NCBI GenBank assembly: GCA_029961685.1
Contig: JARWKL010000013.1
Coordinates: 22,970,922-23,034,921 of the forward strand
Reading direction: 5' to 3'
Length of the DNA stretch: 64,000 nucleotides
Source: Aristolochia californica
Lineage: Eukaryota; Streptophyta; Magnoliopsida; Piperales; Aristolochiaceae
The position numbers were made by a program, and so were the translations under genes. The notes under the pieces were generated by a model. The model was not told the origin of the DNA. It made no database searches and saw nothing but the letters and a program-made list of their open reading frames with translations. Each line of letters starts with the position of its first letter. Position 1 is the first letter of the stretch. Of this stretch, positions 22,301 to 34,641 are shown in pieces.

Positions 22301-23909
22301 TTGAGGTAAAAAAGTATTTCCAAGAAACATGAGGCACTCATTGCCCCTGGAGATGCATTTTTACTAGAAATACTTTTCCAACGTGTCATGAAAAAAGGCC
22401 AGCCTTATAGTTGTAGGAAGTAATTTATTTTAACAAAAATTGCATTACCATAAAATTTCCTTGTAAGAATTTTATGTTAGAAAAGTATTTCTAGTAAACA
22501 TGAGGCACTAATGGTCCCTATGGACGTATTTTTATAAGAAATTATTTTCCAAAGTTCTTTGAAAAATGCACTAACATGGCCTTTTTGTGCTAGAAAGTAA
22601 TTTCTTTCAGCAAAAATTACCTTACCACAAAATTTTCCTGGATAGAATTTTAAGCTAGAAAAGTGTTTTAGGAAACATGAGGCACTAATGGTCATTGGAT
22701 ATGTATTTTTTACTAGAAATACGCAACATTTTCATAAAAAAATGCAATAATTAGGCCGTATAGTTTTAGAATGTAATTTGTGTTTGCAAAAATTGCCAAA
22801 CCATAAATTTGTCATGGTAAGAATTTTTTGCTAGAAAAGTATTTCCAGGAAACATGAGGCACTAAATGTCTATGAAAACGTATTTTTACTCAAAATATTT
22901 TTCCAATGTTTCCAAAAAAACTACACTAACACGGCATTATAGTTGTAGATAGTAATTTGTTTCAACAAAAATTACCTTACAACAAAATTTTCCTAGTAAG
23001 AATTTTCAGCTAGATAAGTGTTTCCAAGAAACATGGGGCACTAATGACCCCTAAAAAAGTATTTTTTCTAAAAATTCTTTTCCAACGTTTCCAAAAAAAA
23101 AAATGCACTAACAAGGTCTTATAGTTGTCGAAAATGATTTGTTTTCAGCAAAAATTGCAAGAAAAAAAATTTCCTAACAAGAATTTTTCGCTAAAAAACT
23201 ATTTCCTCTAAACATTAGGCACTAATGATACCATGAGATGTATTTTTACTAATAATTCATATCTTATGTATCCTACAAGGCCTTACCAGAAATATTATTC
23301 CAACATTTCTGAAAAATGCACAAATAAGGCCTTATGGTGGTAGAAAGTAATTTGTTTTACCAACAGTTGCCTTACTAAAAAAATTTCTTAGTAAGAGTTG
23401 TCAGCTTGTAAAGTGTTTCCATGAAACATGGGGCACTAATGATCCATGGAGATAGAAATTATTTTCCAACCTTTCCGAAAAATTTCCTCTAACAAGGCCT
23501 TATAGTTTTACAAATAATTTCTTTTCAGCAAAAAAATCCTTTAGCATAAAAATTTCCTGGTAAGAACTTTCAGGTAGAAAAGTGCTTTATGGAAACATGA
23601 GGCATGGTTCTTGGAGATGTATTTTTACAAGAAATACTTTTCCAACTTCCCGAAAAAAAAATCCACTAACAAGGCCTTATAATGGTAGAAAGTAATTTGT
23701 TTTCAACAAAAATTTCTTACCACAATAAAATTTTGTTACGAATTTTCGGCTAGAAAGTGTTTCCAGGAAACATGAGGCAGTAATGGTCCCTGGAAACGTA
23801 TTTTTACTAGAAATTGTTTCCGAGTGTTTCCTGAAAAAATACGCTAACAAGCCCTTATAGTTGTTGAAATTATTTTTTTTCTGCAAAAATTGTCTCACCA
23901 AATTTTTTT
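19320..23909 (+). repeat. Tandem satellite array, left part, monomer about 180 bp
   Basis: About 25 diverged copies of a unit of roughly 179 bp. Recurrent phrases in order: gtagaaagtaatttgtttca, caaaaattgccttaccacaa, ggtaagaattttcagctaga, gtgtttccaggaaacatgag, gcactaatggtccctggaga, tatttttactagaaatactt, ttccaacgtttcctgaaaaa, tgcactaacaaggcctta. Copies differ widely, with small indels, so the array is old. No coding region. It is the same family as 34642-40090; the copia element at 23915-34636 divides it. Confidence 0.92.
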
Positions 23910-23914
23910 ACATG

Positions 23915-24286
23915 TGTTACAATGTAGGACCTACCATGACCACACAAGCTGGCATGATGAGTCACCACATGAGGTGGCATGATGAGTCATCATAGGAGTT
24001 GGAATCCTTATCAGATGAGTTGGAAGATTTGGAAATCTTCCTTGATTAATGTAATTGATTTATCTTCCTTTGATTTATGTAGATTTGGATAATCATGATT
24101 GATGTAATTAGGGATATTAGGGATCCTAATTTATCTCTGCAGTTTCCCTAAATATGTAATAGAAATAGTATAAATAGGGGTCTTGGTTGAAGGGTTCAAT
24201 CAAACTCTCCACTTCTAAACTCGTGGAAGAATCTCTCTCTAGCCTAAAATTTTTCTCTCTTTTCTCTTCTCTCCTCTCTAACCGAG

Positions 24287-24318
<32 letters not shown>

Positions 24319-24379
24319 TCTTTTTCTTCTCCCTCTCTCATCTTATTGATTTCAATCATGGTGGGTCCAAACTTCAACA
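23915..24379 (+). repeat. 5' LTR of Copia E (465 bp)
   Basis: TGTTACAATG...AACTTCAACA. It contains a (CT)n microsatellite of about 30 bases at roughly 24288-24317, also present in the 3' LTR. It is followed at once by the primer site TGGTATCAGAGC (24380-24391). The TATA-like sequence tagtataaataggggtc is near 24168. Confidence 0.92.
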
Positions 24380-24391
24380 TGGTATCAGAGC

Positions 24392-25402
24392 ATCAATTTT
24401 AGGATCCCCACGTCAAAAGAATGCTTTAAGAAGTTATGATCAAAGCTACTCATAGAAGGCTCTTTGTGCAGCAAGATTGAAGCTTGTGAGATAAAATTTT
24501 CATTCTTGTTATTATTACTTCATGCTCTTGGTTTTTGGATCTTTAGAAGATGGTTCAGAGATGATCTTATTCTTGTCGTCATCTTATGAAATTATAGAGA
24601 TTTATGCATCTCAGATTAGAAAATGTTTACCGTGGCAGTTTTGTTAGTCTTCAAGTACTTGGCTGAAAATTGGTTTATGTTGAGATTTTCAACATAAAAA
24701 GTTATAATTTTGTGGGAACAAGATTTTCCTGATGAATAAAAATGTTCTTGAGCCTATTATGAGTGGTTTTTTATCCATTGGATTTCAGAAATCTAATTAC
24801 TTAGCTTCTATGCTAAGCTTCTCTATTAACCGAGTTGTTTGAAAAATTTTACTCAGTTTTGTATTTTTTGGAGATTTTTTTTACAGCCATGAGTTGGCTG
24901 ATTGATCTTGGAAATTCAATAATAGAATATTGTGTTTTACATAAAGGAATCAAGAACAAATACCGTTTTGAAGAAAGATTGTTGTTTTTGAAGATCTCAC
25001 AATATCTTCTTGATTAGGCCTGATTTTGTTTGATTTTTATCAATCATATCTTGCCTAATTCATGAGGAACTGAATCCAGACTGGTTTATCCTAAGTTGGA
25101 GTCAAATATATTTTTGGAATGATCTTGGAAAGATCTAATTCGGAATTGCTACCTTACCTTACTTGATCTCATGCTTATTGATTGATTTTTGTTATTGTCT
25201 ACAAGGAAGACTAGAAAATTAATTATAGAAATTTTTGGCCAACATGTTGACTGGCAAAGAGGGTTCCCTTCTTGCGTAAAGACTTGATAATCTCGGGTTC
25301 TCCTCCCATCTACCCAAGATAGCCTTGGGTGCACTTAAATCTCCAAGCCGCTACTTAGGCTAATTCAAATTTGAGTATATTATTACCCTTGAATTGCCTC
25401 TT
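24392..25402 (+). other. Untranslated leader of Copia E
   Basis: About 1 kb between primer site and gag ATG without a sustained reading frame. The first 600 bases match the minus-strand leader of Copia D at 3590-4397, showing that both belong to one family with a long leader. Confidence 0.65.
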
Positions 25403-25449
25403 ATGGCTGAAGAATACATGGGTAACAAGAATGATATTCTCAAGATTAC

Positions 25450-27998
25450 TGTTGGAAGATAGGGTCGAAGCCCACACGACCAAGGAAGGCCCACATATCC
25501 AAATGTGTTAGAAGATGGGCCCAAGCCCATAAGGTTAAGGAAGACCCATAGACCCACATACAATGATGGTAGGATGGTAAATAAAGAGTCATCTCATAGA
25601 GATGGCATTGATGTAATTAGGTTAAAGTTCCAGAGTTTAAACCCCAAACCCTAAGTTCAGGGGTATTATTGTAATATAGTAGTTTGATTAATCTATAAAT
25701 TGAGCTTCAGGGGAAGGGTTAGAATATCAAGTCCATAACCTCTTCTTCCTCTGATTTTCTCCCAATGAGTCCTTTTTTATTTTTTTACATGAGCTACAAC
25801 CATGGAGTCCTGAAAATCAACATGGTATCAGAACTTTGATTTTCAGGATTTTGACTGTGGTTTTTCAAGTTTCATTCTTCTCCATTTAGGGCTAGAAAAT
25901 ATTTTTCTTTCTCTCTTTTATTTCTTAGTCGTGTGCCCTATTTTTTTGCATTCGTGTTTTGATTAAACCGTATCATCCACCGTCCTACTCTCTCTGGCAT
26001 CTACCTTACAGTTTTGGGTTCAGCACAGCCAAGGTCTTAAGAAGATCATTGATGTCGAAGAAGTGATTGAAGTTTATGGTATTGCTATGACATTACCATG
26101 GATACAGCAGTAGAGAGAGGCCATGGTTTCTTTTGCCTAGTATCTTATTGATGGTAGTTGCTGCTATCACAACTATTGAGAAAGGAGACCACTTACAAGT
26201 TGCCATTGGAGAGAAGCAGACAATGGTTATGTGACTCATCCACCATGCCGGTATGCCAGAGGCAACCACCGGTGAGTCCTCTATATCGCACCATTGCAAG
26301 CGACGTTGTTGAAATATATTTTCGTTTGCGAGGCGGAATTCAAGGTCCAAATAGAGCCATCTCCTACCGTTTATTTTATTTTCATCGGTCGACCCATCTA
26401 GCTTACCATCCTCAGTCGCAGTCACCCCATCAGCGCCACGGCTACTGCTGCCGTTTCTAGTTCTCCATTAACAAAGAACATTGTTGCTGCTATTTTTTTC
26501 GGAAATCGCAAAGTTGTCTTTGTCGTTCATCCTATAATCTATCGTCAATCCTAAAAATTGATCTTGCTTGGTTTCCGCTTTGGGAGGACGACTCCTCTGC
26601 TGGTCTTGTTGTCATCATGTCATTGTTGCTGATTTATTGCTGCTTGATTTCCTAAATTTTGATCTTGATGTTGTTGCTATTATTTTTGGAAACTCAGTTT
26701 ATTGTTGTCCCGTACTTCTCGGCTGCCTTGTTGTTTCCATTCTGTTCGGCGTCGGGGAAGAAGAAGGCATTGTTGCCTTATTAATGTTTCCTAAGTTAGG
26801 AAACTAGAATTAATCTGAGTCGGGCCAGGTTGTACTGCCACAACCCGGATCGGATAAGTTAACCCAGCGAACCCGCCAAACCGAGGATGCTTATGTTCTG
26901 CCGAGTCAACCCAGGTCAATCTGACTCGGACCACTTATTTTCTGCCTCTGAATAGGTGTCCAAGTTCTATACATATTTCTTTCATAACTCAGATATATTG
27001 GTCTACTATTTGACTCGATGCGACTCGGTATTTTTTTATCAGGCTGGATTATTATTTTGAAGTATTAATAGATTATTCCTTGGTATGCATATCATTTGGA
27101 ACAGATACTTGCATTGGATTTTTTTCATGGGTCATTTTTACGAGGATTATTTTGGTTCGTGTTATATGGGCCCAAACCCATTTCAGCTGTTGCTATTGTG
27201 TCTCTTTGGATGAGACATTATTATTGAAGAAGAGGTGGCCTCAGTATCTATGGACCCACTACCCCCATAAATTAAAATTTATTACTCCTACCACTTGAGA
27301 GCCGTTGTTCTGTGGAGGGACATGGTGATGGAGGAGTTTTTTATTACACTTCCGAGCAACGTATAGACCCTCTACCTACATTAATAGGAGTGGCTCTACC
27401 TACAGAAGATAGGAGTGTGCCGAACACCTAACATGAGTTATTTGACTGGATTAAATAACAATGTCATACAACTTGAAGTGATTTTACCCTCACTTTTTTT
27501 ATGCCAGCTGGGCCTCATGAACGAGAGCACCAGCTTGAGGGGGAGTGTAGGAAGATGTGCCACATTATACAAAAAAGATTTTATACATGATTTGCAGCAA
27601 GCTAGGAGTTCATGTTGTTCTCTCACCCCCAGCTTGAGGGGCAATGTTGGAAGATAGGACCCAAGCCCACACCACCAAGGAAGGTCCATATATCCAAGTA
27701 TGTTAGATGATGGGCCCAAGCCCACAAGATCAAGGAAGACCCATAGGCCCACATACAATGATGATAGGATGGTAAATAAAGAGCCATCTCATAGAGATGG
27801 CATTGATGTAATTAGGTTAAAGTTTTAGGGTTAAAACCCTAAACCCTAAGTTCAGGGGTATTATTGTAATACAATAGTTTGATTAATCTATAAATTAGGA
27901 CATCAAGTCCATAACCTCTTCTTCATCTGGTTTTCTCCCAATGAGTCCCTTTCTCTTTTTCTCCACGAACTAAATCCATGGAATCCTTAAAATCAATA
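25450..27998 (+). mobile_element. Nested non-autonomous LTR element (2.55 kb) inside Copia E gag
   Basis: LTRs of 373 bp (25450-25822) and 354 bp (27645-27998) both begin TGTTGGAAGATAGG and run in parallel through gattaatctataaatt to a common end near aaaatcaaca/aaaatcaata. The primer site TGGTATCAGAAC is at 25823 and a polypurine-like tract, agcttgaggggcaa, precedes the second LTR. It splits a gag codon region of Copia E; flanks (gattac and atactacc) suggest a degraded 5-bp duplication. The 1.8-kb interior has no recognisable gag or pol. Confidence 0.85.
25824..27644 (+). other. Interior of the nested element, no retroviral genes recognised
   Basis: Contains only short reading frames. The part from 26030 to 26830 is richer in GC than the surroundings and resembles nothing I recognise; it could be acquired DNA. 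From about 27080 it resembles the interior of the second copy at 29590-30375 (shared phrases include ctctttggatgagacattat and ggtgatggaggagttttt). No function proposed. Confidence 0.5.
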
Positions 27999-29269
27999 AT
28001 ACTACCATACCCTTGTAGGGGATATCAAATTTCTTTATTTGGTCCACATTGGTTCAACGGTTCCTTATAACAAGGGACCTACTTGGTCACCTCGCCAAAC
28101 TTGTGCCACCCATTGAAGAAGAAGATGTTTCTTATGTTAAGTGGTTAAAAATGACACTTTGGTAATTAGTTGGCTCATCAATAGCATGGAAGAACCTGTC
28201 TCCAACAATGTTATTCATCTCAACACCCCCAAAAAAATTTGGGAGACATGTACTAAGTTGTACTCTAGCTCCAACAACTTATACAGGCCATAAGATATTC
28301 TCCAAAGAATGTTCAACACTAAACAAGGAGAAAATATCCATGAATATTTGGCTCGTTTTAGAGGCCATCTTCAAGAATGGAAGTTAGCTCAGCCTACGCC
28401 CACCAATGTCTCTGTCCAAGACAAGCAGAAGGAAGCCTTAGCCATTGCCATTTGCCTAGAAAATATTAAGCCAATCTCGAACTTGTTAAAAGTCAACTCC
28501 TTCGCGCCTTTGCTATTCCCACCTTTGATGATGTATGTGCCACGTTACTCCGCATTCCTGACTCTTCTTCTCCTTCTCCTACTGAAGTGTCATCCGCTAT
28601 GTACTCTGGGCATAGGGGAACATCAATCGACCGCGACCAAGGTCATGGAAGAAATTATAGAGGAAGACAAGGAAGAGGTGGAAGGAATGGTTTTGTCAGT
28701 ACAAACTGCAGGGAATGCACCCATTGTGGGAAATATGACCACACAATAAATTAGTGTTTTAAATCCAAGGCATACCAGATTTGGTTAAGGCTAATCAAGT
28801 CTCAGTGGTGACACAAACGAGGACCAGTTTATCCCCACCAACAGAAAAATAACACTTACTGATGATGAGTATGACTTATTCCAAAAAATGAAAACTCTGA
28901 TGGTCTCTCCTCAAAGTTCATCCTCAACTGCTATTGCCACCACCACTTCAGGTATGCTCTCTGCCACTTCCTCCTCTACATCCTGGATAATTGACTCAAG
29001 GACCTCTGAGTATCTCACAGGTAACAAAAATCTACTTCACTCAATTTCTCCTTGTATCTCAAATAAATTTGTTACCATAGCTGATGACTCCCAACTAAAG
29101 TTCTCAGGAAAGGATCTACCTCTTTTACACTATCACTTCTACACACATATATTCTTTTGTTCCTACCTTTCCCTTGAATATTTTATCTATTAGTCAGCTA
29201 ACACAACATTTCAATTGCTCGATTACCTTCTCACACACTTCGTGTGTGTTTTAGGATCTGAATTTAAGC

Positions 29270-30900
29270 CGATTGTTTTGTGTCACTTTTTGGGTTGCTG
29301 TATCATGAAAATATCTCAGTTTTCCCTAGTTTAAGGGCTTATTACTACATCTATGTTATTTGGGCTTATTGCTACATGTATGATATTTGGTTCAAGCTGA
29401 GATCACTGCCATTACCTCCTAGCTTGAGGGGGAGAAGTGGAAGAAGTACAACACAAGAGATATTTTATTCCATTTGTTGTGGATAAGTTTTATGTGACCA
29501 AAATATTCAAGAAAGGGGGAGCACAAATGAAGTTGTCCATCTACGAAGAAATTTTTATATCGTATGATTTGATGGGTCCTTTTACAAGGTTTATTATTTT
29601 GGTTTGTGTTATATGATGGTCGTGTTATATGGGACTAAACCCATTTCAGCTACAGCTATTGTGTCTCTTTGGATAAGACATTATTCGTGTTATATGTGTT
29701 GGAAGATGGCGTGTTATATGGGACTAAACCCATTTCAGATGCAACTATTGTGTCTCTTTGGATGAGACATTATTATTGAAAAAGAGGTGGCCTCAGTAAC
29801 CTTTCTCATACCATCATTTATTTGACTCTCACATATATCTATGGGACAACCCTTATTGTAACCTTATGAGTGTTTCTACGGTTGAGACACCATGATGGAG
29901 GAGCTTATTACTACATCTACTACCCATTAATTTCTACCTGTGAGAATCGGTGCTCGGGTTGGGACACCGTGATGAACAAACTTATTACTACATCTATGTT
30001 ACATCACTGTGATGGAAGAGCTTATTACTACATCTATGTTAACCCCCTGAATTGGCATTTATTATTCCTACTACTTGAGAGTCGTTGTCTTGTGGAGGGA
30101 CACGGTGATGGAGGAGTTTTTATTACACTTCTCAACATTGCGTCCTACAAAGATAGGAGTGTGCCCTACTGGAGTATGGAGCAATGTCATATAACTTAGA
30201 ATGATTTTACTCTCACTTATCTTATGCCAGTTGGGCCTCATGGAAAAACCACTAGCGTAAGGGGGAGAGTCAGAAAGATATTGAGGACTGCCATTCTATA
30301 CAAAAAGATCATATACATCATTTGCAACAAGACTTTGAGGTCATGATGTTCTCTCACCCCCAACTTGAGGGGCAGTGTTGGAAGAACCCACATATCTAAT
30401 AGTATTGTAAGATGGGCCACACGACCAAGGAAGGCCCACATATCTAAGAGTATTGTAAGATGGGCCCAAACACATAAAAGAAGTAGGACCCACCATGATT
30501 ACCACAACCTGGCATCCTTATCACATAAGTTGGAAGATCAAGAAGGACTCACAAAGATAACTACTAGCCGGTTGGAAGATCAAGAAGGTCTCACAAAGAT
30601 AACCACGAACTAGTTAGAAGATCAAGTGGGACCCACAAAGATAGCCACGAACTGGCATCTTTATCTTATGGTCACGTCCTCAAAGGAGAGTTCTAGTTTG
30701 AGTTTTGTTTGTCTTCTATTTATATTGAGTTATTTAAGTATGCTAGGACTTATCTTTTAAGTGTTAGAGTTTGGGTATAATTGGGACAGAGGTATTTTTA
30801 TTGTAATTGGATTCTACTACCTTCCTCTATTATAAATAGAGGTCCATGTGCTCTAATTATAATAAGTCATTGAAGTATTTCTCTTTTCTATAAATTCAAA
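29270..30900 (+). mobile_element. Second, 5'-truncated copy of the nested LTR family in Copia E
   Basis: A 3' LTR runs from about 30376 (TGTTGGAAGAACCC) to about 30900 (tataaattcaa), preceded by caacttgaggggcag, like the polypurine tract of the element at 25450-27998. The interior 29590-30370 shares blocks with 27080-27640, and one block (cccatttcag...attgtgtctctttgg) is present twice, near 29640 and 29730. No 5' LTR is visible at the left edge. Copia E coding sequence continues on both sides (TSCVF at 29250; GCREQGRLYYL from 30910), so this is an insertion. Confidence 0.7.
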
Positions 30901-32684
30901 AATCGATGGATGCCGTGAACAAGGGAGGCTCTACTACCTAAACATGCCTCAAATAAATATCGTCTCAACTCAGGAAACTAAGACAAGTCTATGGCACAAT
31001 CAGTTGGGATATCCATACGCACAATCTCTTCATCTTATTTTTCTTACCTTTAAGGATAGGTCAAATTTAAATTGTGAAGTGTATCAACTGAGCAAACACC
31101 AGAGGATCACATACTCACCTCGTCCAAACCTTAAAAGTGTTGCTCCTTTTTCATTGATCCATATAGATGTATAGGGACCCTCGAGCATCTCAAACATTTC
31201 CCGAGTCAAATACTTTATTACCTTTATTGATGAGTTTACTCATACTACATGGCTATTTCTTTTTAAAGAGTGATCTAAAATACCATCTATATTTAAATCC
31301 TTTCATGCTATAGTTGTCACTCAATTTGGTAAGAAAATCAAACTACTTAGGTCTGATAATGCCAAATAATATACTTCCAGAGATCTTGACTATTTTTGTC
31401 AAAAGAATGGCATTATCCATCAAACATCACAAGCATACCCCCCCCCCCCCCCCCCCCCCCCAACAGAATGATGTAGCAGAATAGAAGAACCATCACCTTC
31501 TTGAGGTAGCTCACAACTTATTGTATACCATGAAAGTCCCATACTTTTATTGGCCACATGTCATCCTTACTGCATGTTTTCTAATAAATAGGCTACCATC
31601 TTCTACTCTCGGTCATAAATTCCCATATTCCTTATTGTTTCCACATGGTGATCCTTTTTTACTTCTCTTGAAAGTTTTCGGTTGTACATGCTTTGTTCAT
31701 ATTACCTCCTCACAACATAGTAAACTTGATCCAAAAATTGTCAAGTGTATCTTCTTAGGATACTCTCACACGCAAAAAGGTTATATTTGCTACAATCCCA
31801 CTCTCTAAAGGTTACCTGTGTTCAGGCATGTAACTTTTTTTGAAGACTCTTCATACTACTCTAACAATGCTCCTTCAGGTATCTCTTCTATACCAACCTC
31901 TCCTCGACTGGTTGTGCCCCATGCTACAAAAATTGTTCAACCCCTTGAAACGCTAGTTGACACCACACCTGCAGAGTTTACAGATCCCATTGAGATAAGT
32001 ACATCTTCTCCTGTTCCTTTTGGACCACAATATGATACTTGACCCATTGCCTTAAGAAAAGAACCCAAAACTTGCACTAGGCCCACTACTTCTCACCCCA
32101 TATCCAATTTTGTGTCTCATCGTTTATCCTCTTCTTGTTGTCAATTTCTTGCATCTATCTCCTCTATCTCAGTCCCATAGTCCTATCAGGAGGCTCTAAA
32201 ACATCCAGGGTAGAAGGTGGCAAAGGACAAAGAAATGCAGGTACTCTATGAGAATCAGACATGGGTTCTAGTTCCTCTACCATAAAAAATAAATAAATAA
32301 ATAAACTTGTTGATTGTAAGTGGGTCTTTACAGTTATAAAATAATTTGGATGGGTCAGTTGCTCGCTTTAAGCCTTGCCTCATTGCCAAAAGCTATACGC
32401 AGTGTTATGGGATCGATTATGAGGAAACATTCTCTCTGATAGCCAAAATGAACTCGGTATGTATTTTATTATCTCTTGCTGCTAATTTTTCCTGGACAGT
32501 CTATTAGCTTGATGTGAAAAATATTTTTCTCAATAGGGGTATAAATGAAGAAATTTAAATGCAACATCCACCTGGATTTGTCGTTGAGGGAGAGTCAGTA
32601 TGTCGATTGAAGAAATCCCTTTAAGGTCTGAAAGAGTCTCCTCTTGCATGGTTTGATAAATTTAGCCAAGTACTCATACGGGTT
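30901..32684 (+). pseudogene. Copia E integrase and first part of reverse transcriptase
   Basis: Successive pieces: REQGRLYYLNM, SLWHNQLGYPYAQSLH and CEVYQLSKHQR (pre-integrase, 30910-31110), LIHIDV (first integrase aspartate region, 31155), a core region with many stops, FYWPHVILTACFLINRLPSS (31530-31610), VFGCTCFVHITSSQHSKLDP and CIFLGYSHTQKGYICYNP (to 31800), then reverse transcriptase with [16 protein letters not shown] (32408-32460) and PLAWFDKFSQ (32640-32670). A run of 24 C at 31438-31461 lies where the integrase QQNG region should be. The piece ends at the solo LTR at 32685. Confidence 0.85.
31438..31461. repeat. Run of 24 C inside the copia integrase remnant
   Basis: An uninterrupted C homopolymer follows agcata and precedes aacagaatg. 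The length may vary or be a sequencing or assembly estimate. Confidence 0.8.
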
Positions 32685-33151
32685 TGTTGGAAGATAGGGC
32701 CCAAGTCCACACACCAAGGAAGTCTCACATATCTAAGAGTATTGTAAGATGGGCCCAAGCACATAAGAAGTAGGACCCACCATGATTACCGTGAGCTAGC
32801 ATTCTTATCACATAAGTTGGAAGATAAAGAAGGACTCACAAAGATAATCACAAGCTAGTTGTTAGATCAAGAAGGACTCACAAAGATATCCATGAGTTGA
32901 CATCTTTATCTTATGGTCACGTCCTAGAAGAGTTCTAGTTTGAGTTATGTTTGTCTTTTATTTATATTGAGTTATTTAATTATGCTAAGACTTATCCTTA
33001 AGTGTTAGAGTTTGGTTGTAATTAGGACAATGGTTGTTTTATTGTAATTGGACTCTACTACCTTCCTCTATTATAGATAGAGGTTCAAGTACTCTGATTA
33101 TAATAAATCAACGAACTCAATGAAGTATTTCTCTTTTCCATAAATTCAACA
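32685..33151 (+). repeat. Solo LTR of the nested-element family (about 467 bp)
   Basis: Begins TGTTGGAAGATAGGG and ends AAATTCAACA with no primer site or internal region, so it is a solo LTR. It interrupts the Copia E reverse transcriptase coding sequence, which continues on both sides (FDKFSQ before, CFVDHLMFLKD after). Flanks ggtt and gatt fit a slightly decayed target duplication. It resembles the LTR at 30376-30900 more than those at 25450 and 27645. Confidence 0.8.
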
Positions 33152-34170
33152 GATTTTACAGATGTTTTGTAGATCATCTCATGTTTCTTAAAGACACACC
33201 TAAAGGAAAATTGATTTTAGCTGTATATGTTGATGATATTGTCTTAACCGACTGTGATCCCGAGGGCATTTAGGAAACGAAGGAAAAAATATGTGAATAA
33301 TTCAAGACAAAATAACTTGGACTACTTAAATATTTTCTAGGTATATAAGTACTATGGTTCAAACATGAGATTATACTATCTCAAAGGAAGTATTTCCTTT
33401 ATCTACTGGAAGAGACAAGAATGATGGAGTGTAGACCTGCAGAAACCCCTATGGATTCCAATACAAAATTATCTGCAGGCATTGGAGAAGATGTGGAAAC
33501 CTGAAAATATCAAAAACTTGTCGGGAAACTCATTTATCTCTAAGTAACAAGGTCGAATATATCATATGCAGTACGTGTTGTGAGTCAAAACATGCACAAA
33601 CCATAACTTACTGACCGGCAAGCACTAGTAAGAATATTGCGATATTTGAAAGGAGCTCCTGCAAGAGGGTTTCTCTATAAGAACCATGGTCACTTCAACA
33701 TAGAAGGGTTCTCAGATGCAAACTGGATTGGATCCCTAGATGATAAAAAATCTACTTCGGGATGTTGTACAATGGTTGGAGGAAACTTGGTAACATGGAG
33801 AAACAAGAAGTAGAATGTATTTGCAAGGTCTAGTGCATAAGCAGAATACAGGGCCATGACACACACAATTAGTGAGCTTCTATGGATCAGATCCCTTCTC
33901 AGTAAATTGGGATTCTATAAAGAAGCCCCTATGGATCTACATTGCGATAATCAAACTGCAATACATATCACCTCAAATCTGGTCTTCCATGAGAGAACAA
34001 AGCACATTGAGGTAGACTACCATTTCATACAAGAGAAATTCCAAGCCAACATATTATCTCTCAAACATATCTCCTCAAAAGGGCAAGTTGCAGACATTCT
34101 CACCAAACCAGTCACTCATAAGGTCTTGTCCATAGCAAGCTGGGCATATACGATGTTTTCTCACCCCCAA
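33152..34170 (+). pseudogene. Copia E reverse transcriptase C-terminal part and RNase H
   Basis: Begins with CFVDHLMFLKDTPKGKLILA and the catalytic YVDDIVL (33225-33245), then FKTK...LKYFLG-like sequence, and from 33856 an open stretch of 153 codons. That stretch is the C-terminal half of copia RNase H: TISELLWIRSLLSKLG, HCDNQTAIHI, HERTKHIEVDYHFIQEK and KGQVADILTKP. The RNase H end is the best preserved part of the element. Stops and shifts occur upstream. The polypurine tract follows at about 34174-34182. Confidence 0.85.
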
Positions 34171-34182
34171 CTCAAGGGGGAG

Positions 34183-34541
34183 TGTTACAAGGTGGGACCT
34201 ACCATGACCACACAAGCTGGCATGATGAGTCACCATGTGAGGTGGCATGATGAGTCATCACATGAGCTGAAATCCTTATCGCATGAGTTGGAAGATTTGG
34301 CAATCTTCCTTGATTAATGTAATTGATTTATCTTCCTTTGATTTATGTAGATTTGGATAATCATGATTGATTTAATTAGGGATATTAGGGATCCCAACTT
34401 ATCTATGAAATTTCCCTAAATATGTAATGGACATAGTATAAATAGGGGTCTTGGTTGAAGGGTTCAATCAAACTCTCCACTTCTAAACTTGTGAAAGAAT
34501 CTCTCTCGAGCCTAAAGTCTTTTTCTCTCTTTTCTAACAGA

Positions 34542-34575
<34 letters not shown>

Positions 34576-34636
34576 CTTTTTCTTCTGCCTCTCTCATCTT
34601 GCTCGAGGTTTCAATCATGAGGTCCTGAATTCAACA
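34183..34636 (+). repeat. 3' LTR of Copia E (454 bp)
   Basis: TGTTACAAGG...AATTCAACA, matching the 5' LTR along its length, including the (CT)n tract near 34545-34572. Differences from the 5' LTR are scattered substitutions and a few indels, so the insertion is not recent. Followed by the ACATG duplication. Confidence 0.92.
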
Positions 34637-34641
34637 ACATG

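Larger units (their letters stand above)
25403..29268 (+). pseudogene. Copia E gag and protease, split by a nested element
   Basis: Gag opens at ATG 25403 (MAEEYMGNKNDILKI) and is interrupted at 25449 by the nested element 25450-27998. It resumes at about 27999 and shows NDTLVISWLINSMEEPVS, then FNTKQGENIHEYLARFRGHL (28310-28370), with stops and shifts. The zinc-knuckle area near 28720 is damaged. Protease follows at 28900-29195 with SSTSWIIDSRTSEYLTGNKN; the family catalytic D-S/T-G reads DSR, so the enzyme would be dead even with an open frame. The part just before the next insertion reads FNCSITF...TSCVF, as in Copia B. Confidence 0.8.
23915..34636 (+). mobile_element. Copia E: 10.7-kb Ty1/copia retrotransposon inserted in the satellite
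   Basis: Two LTRs (23915-24379 and 34183-34636) begin TGTTACAA and end TTCAACA. A primer site follows the first and a polypurine tract (caaggggga) precedes the second. A perfect 5-bp target duplication, ACATG, lies at 23910-23914 and 34637-34641, and satellite monomers continue on both sides. Gag, protease, integrase, reverse transcriptase and RNase H occur in copia order but are full of stops. The size is inflated by a nested LTR element (25450-27998), a truncated relative of it (about 29270-30900) and a solo LTR (32685-33151); without them it would be about 6 kb. Confidence 0.93.

Noticed and set aside
24126..24402. Frames with long Arg/Glu or Ser/Leu runs
   Set aside because: Produced by the (CT)n microsatellite in the Copia E LTR.
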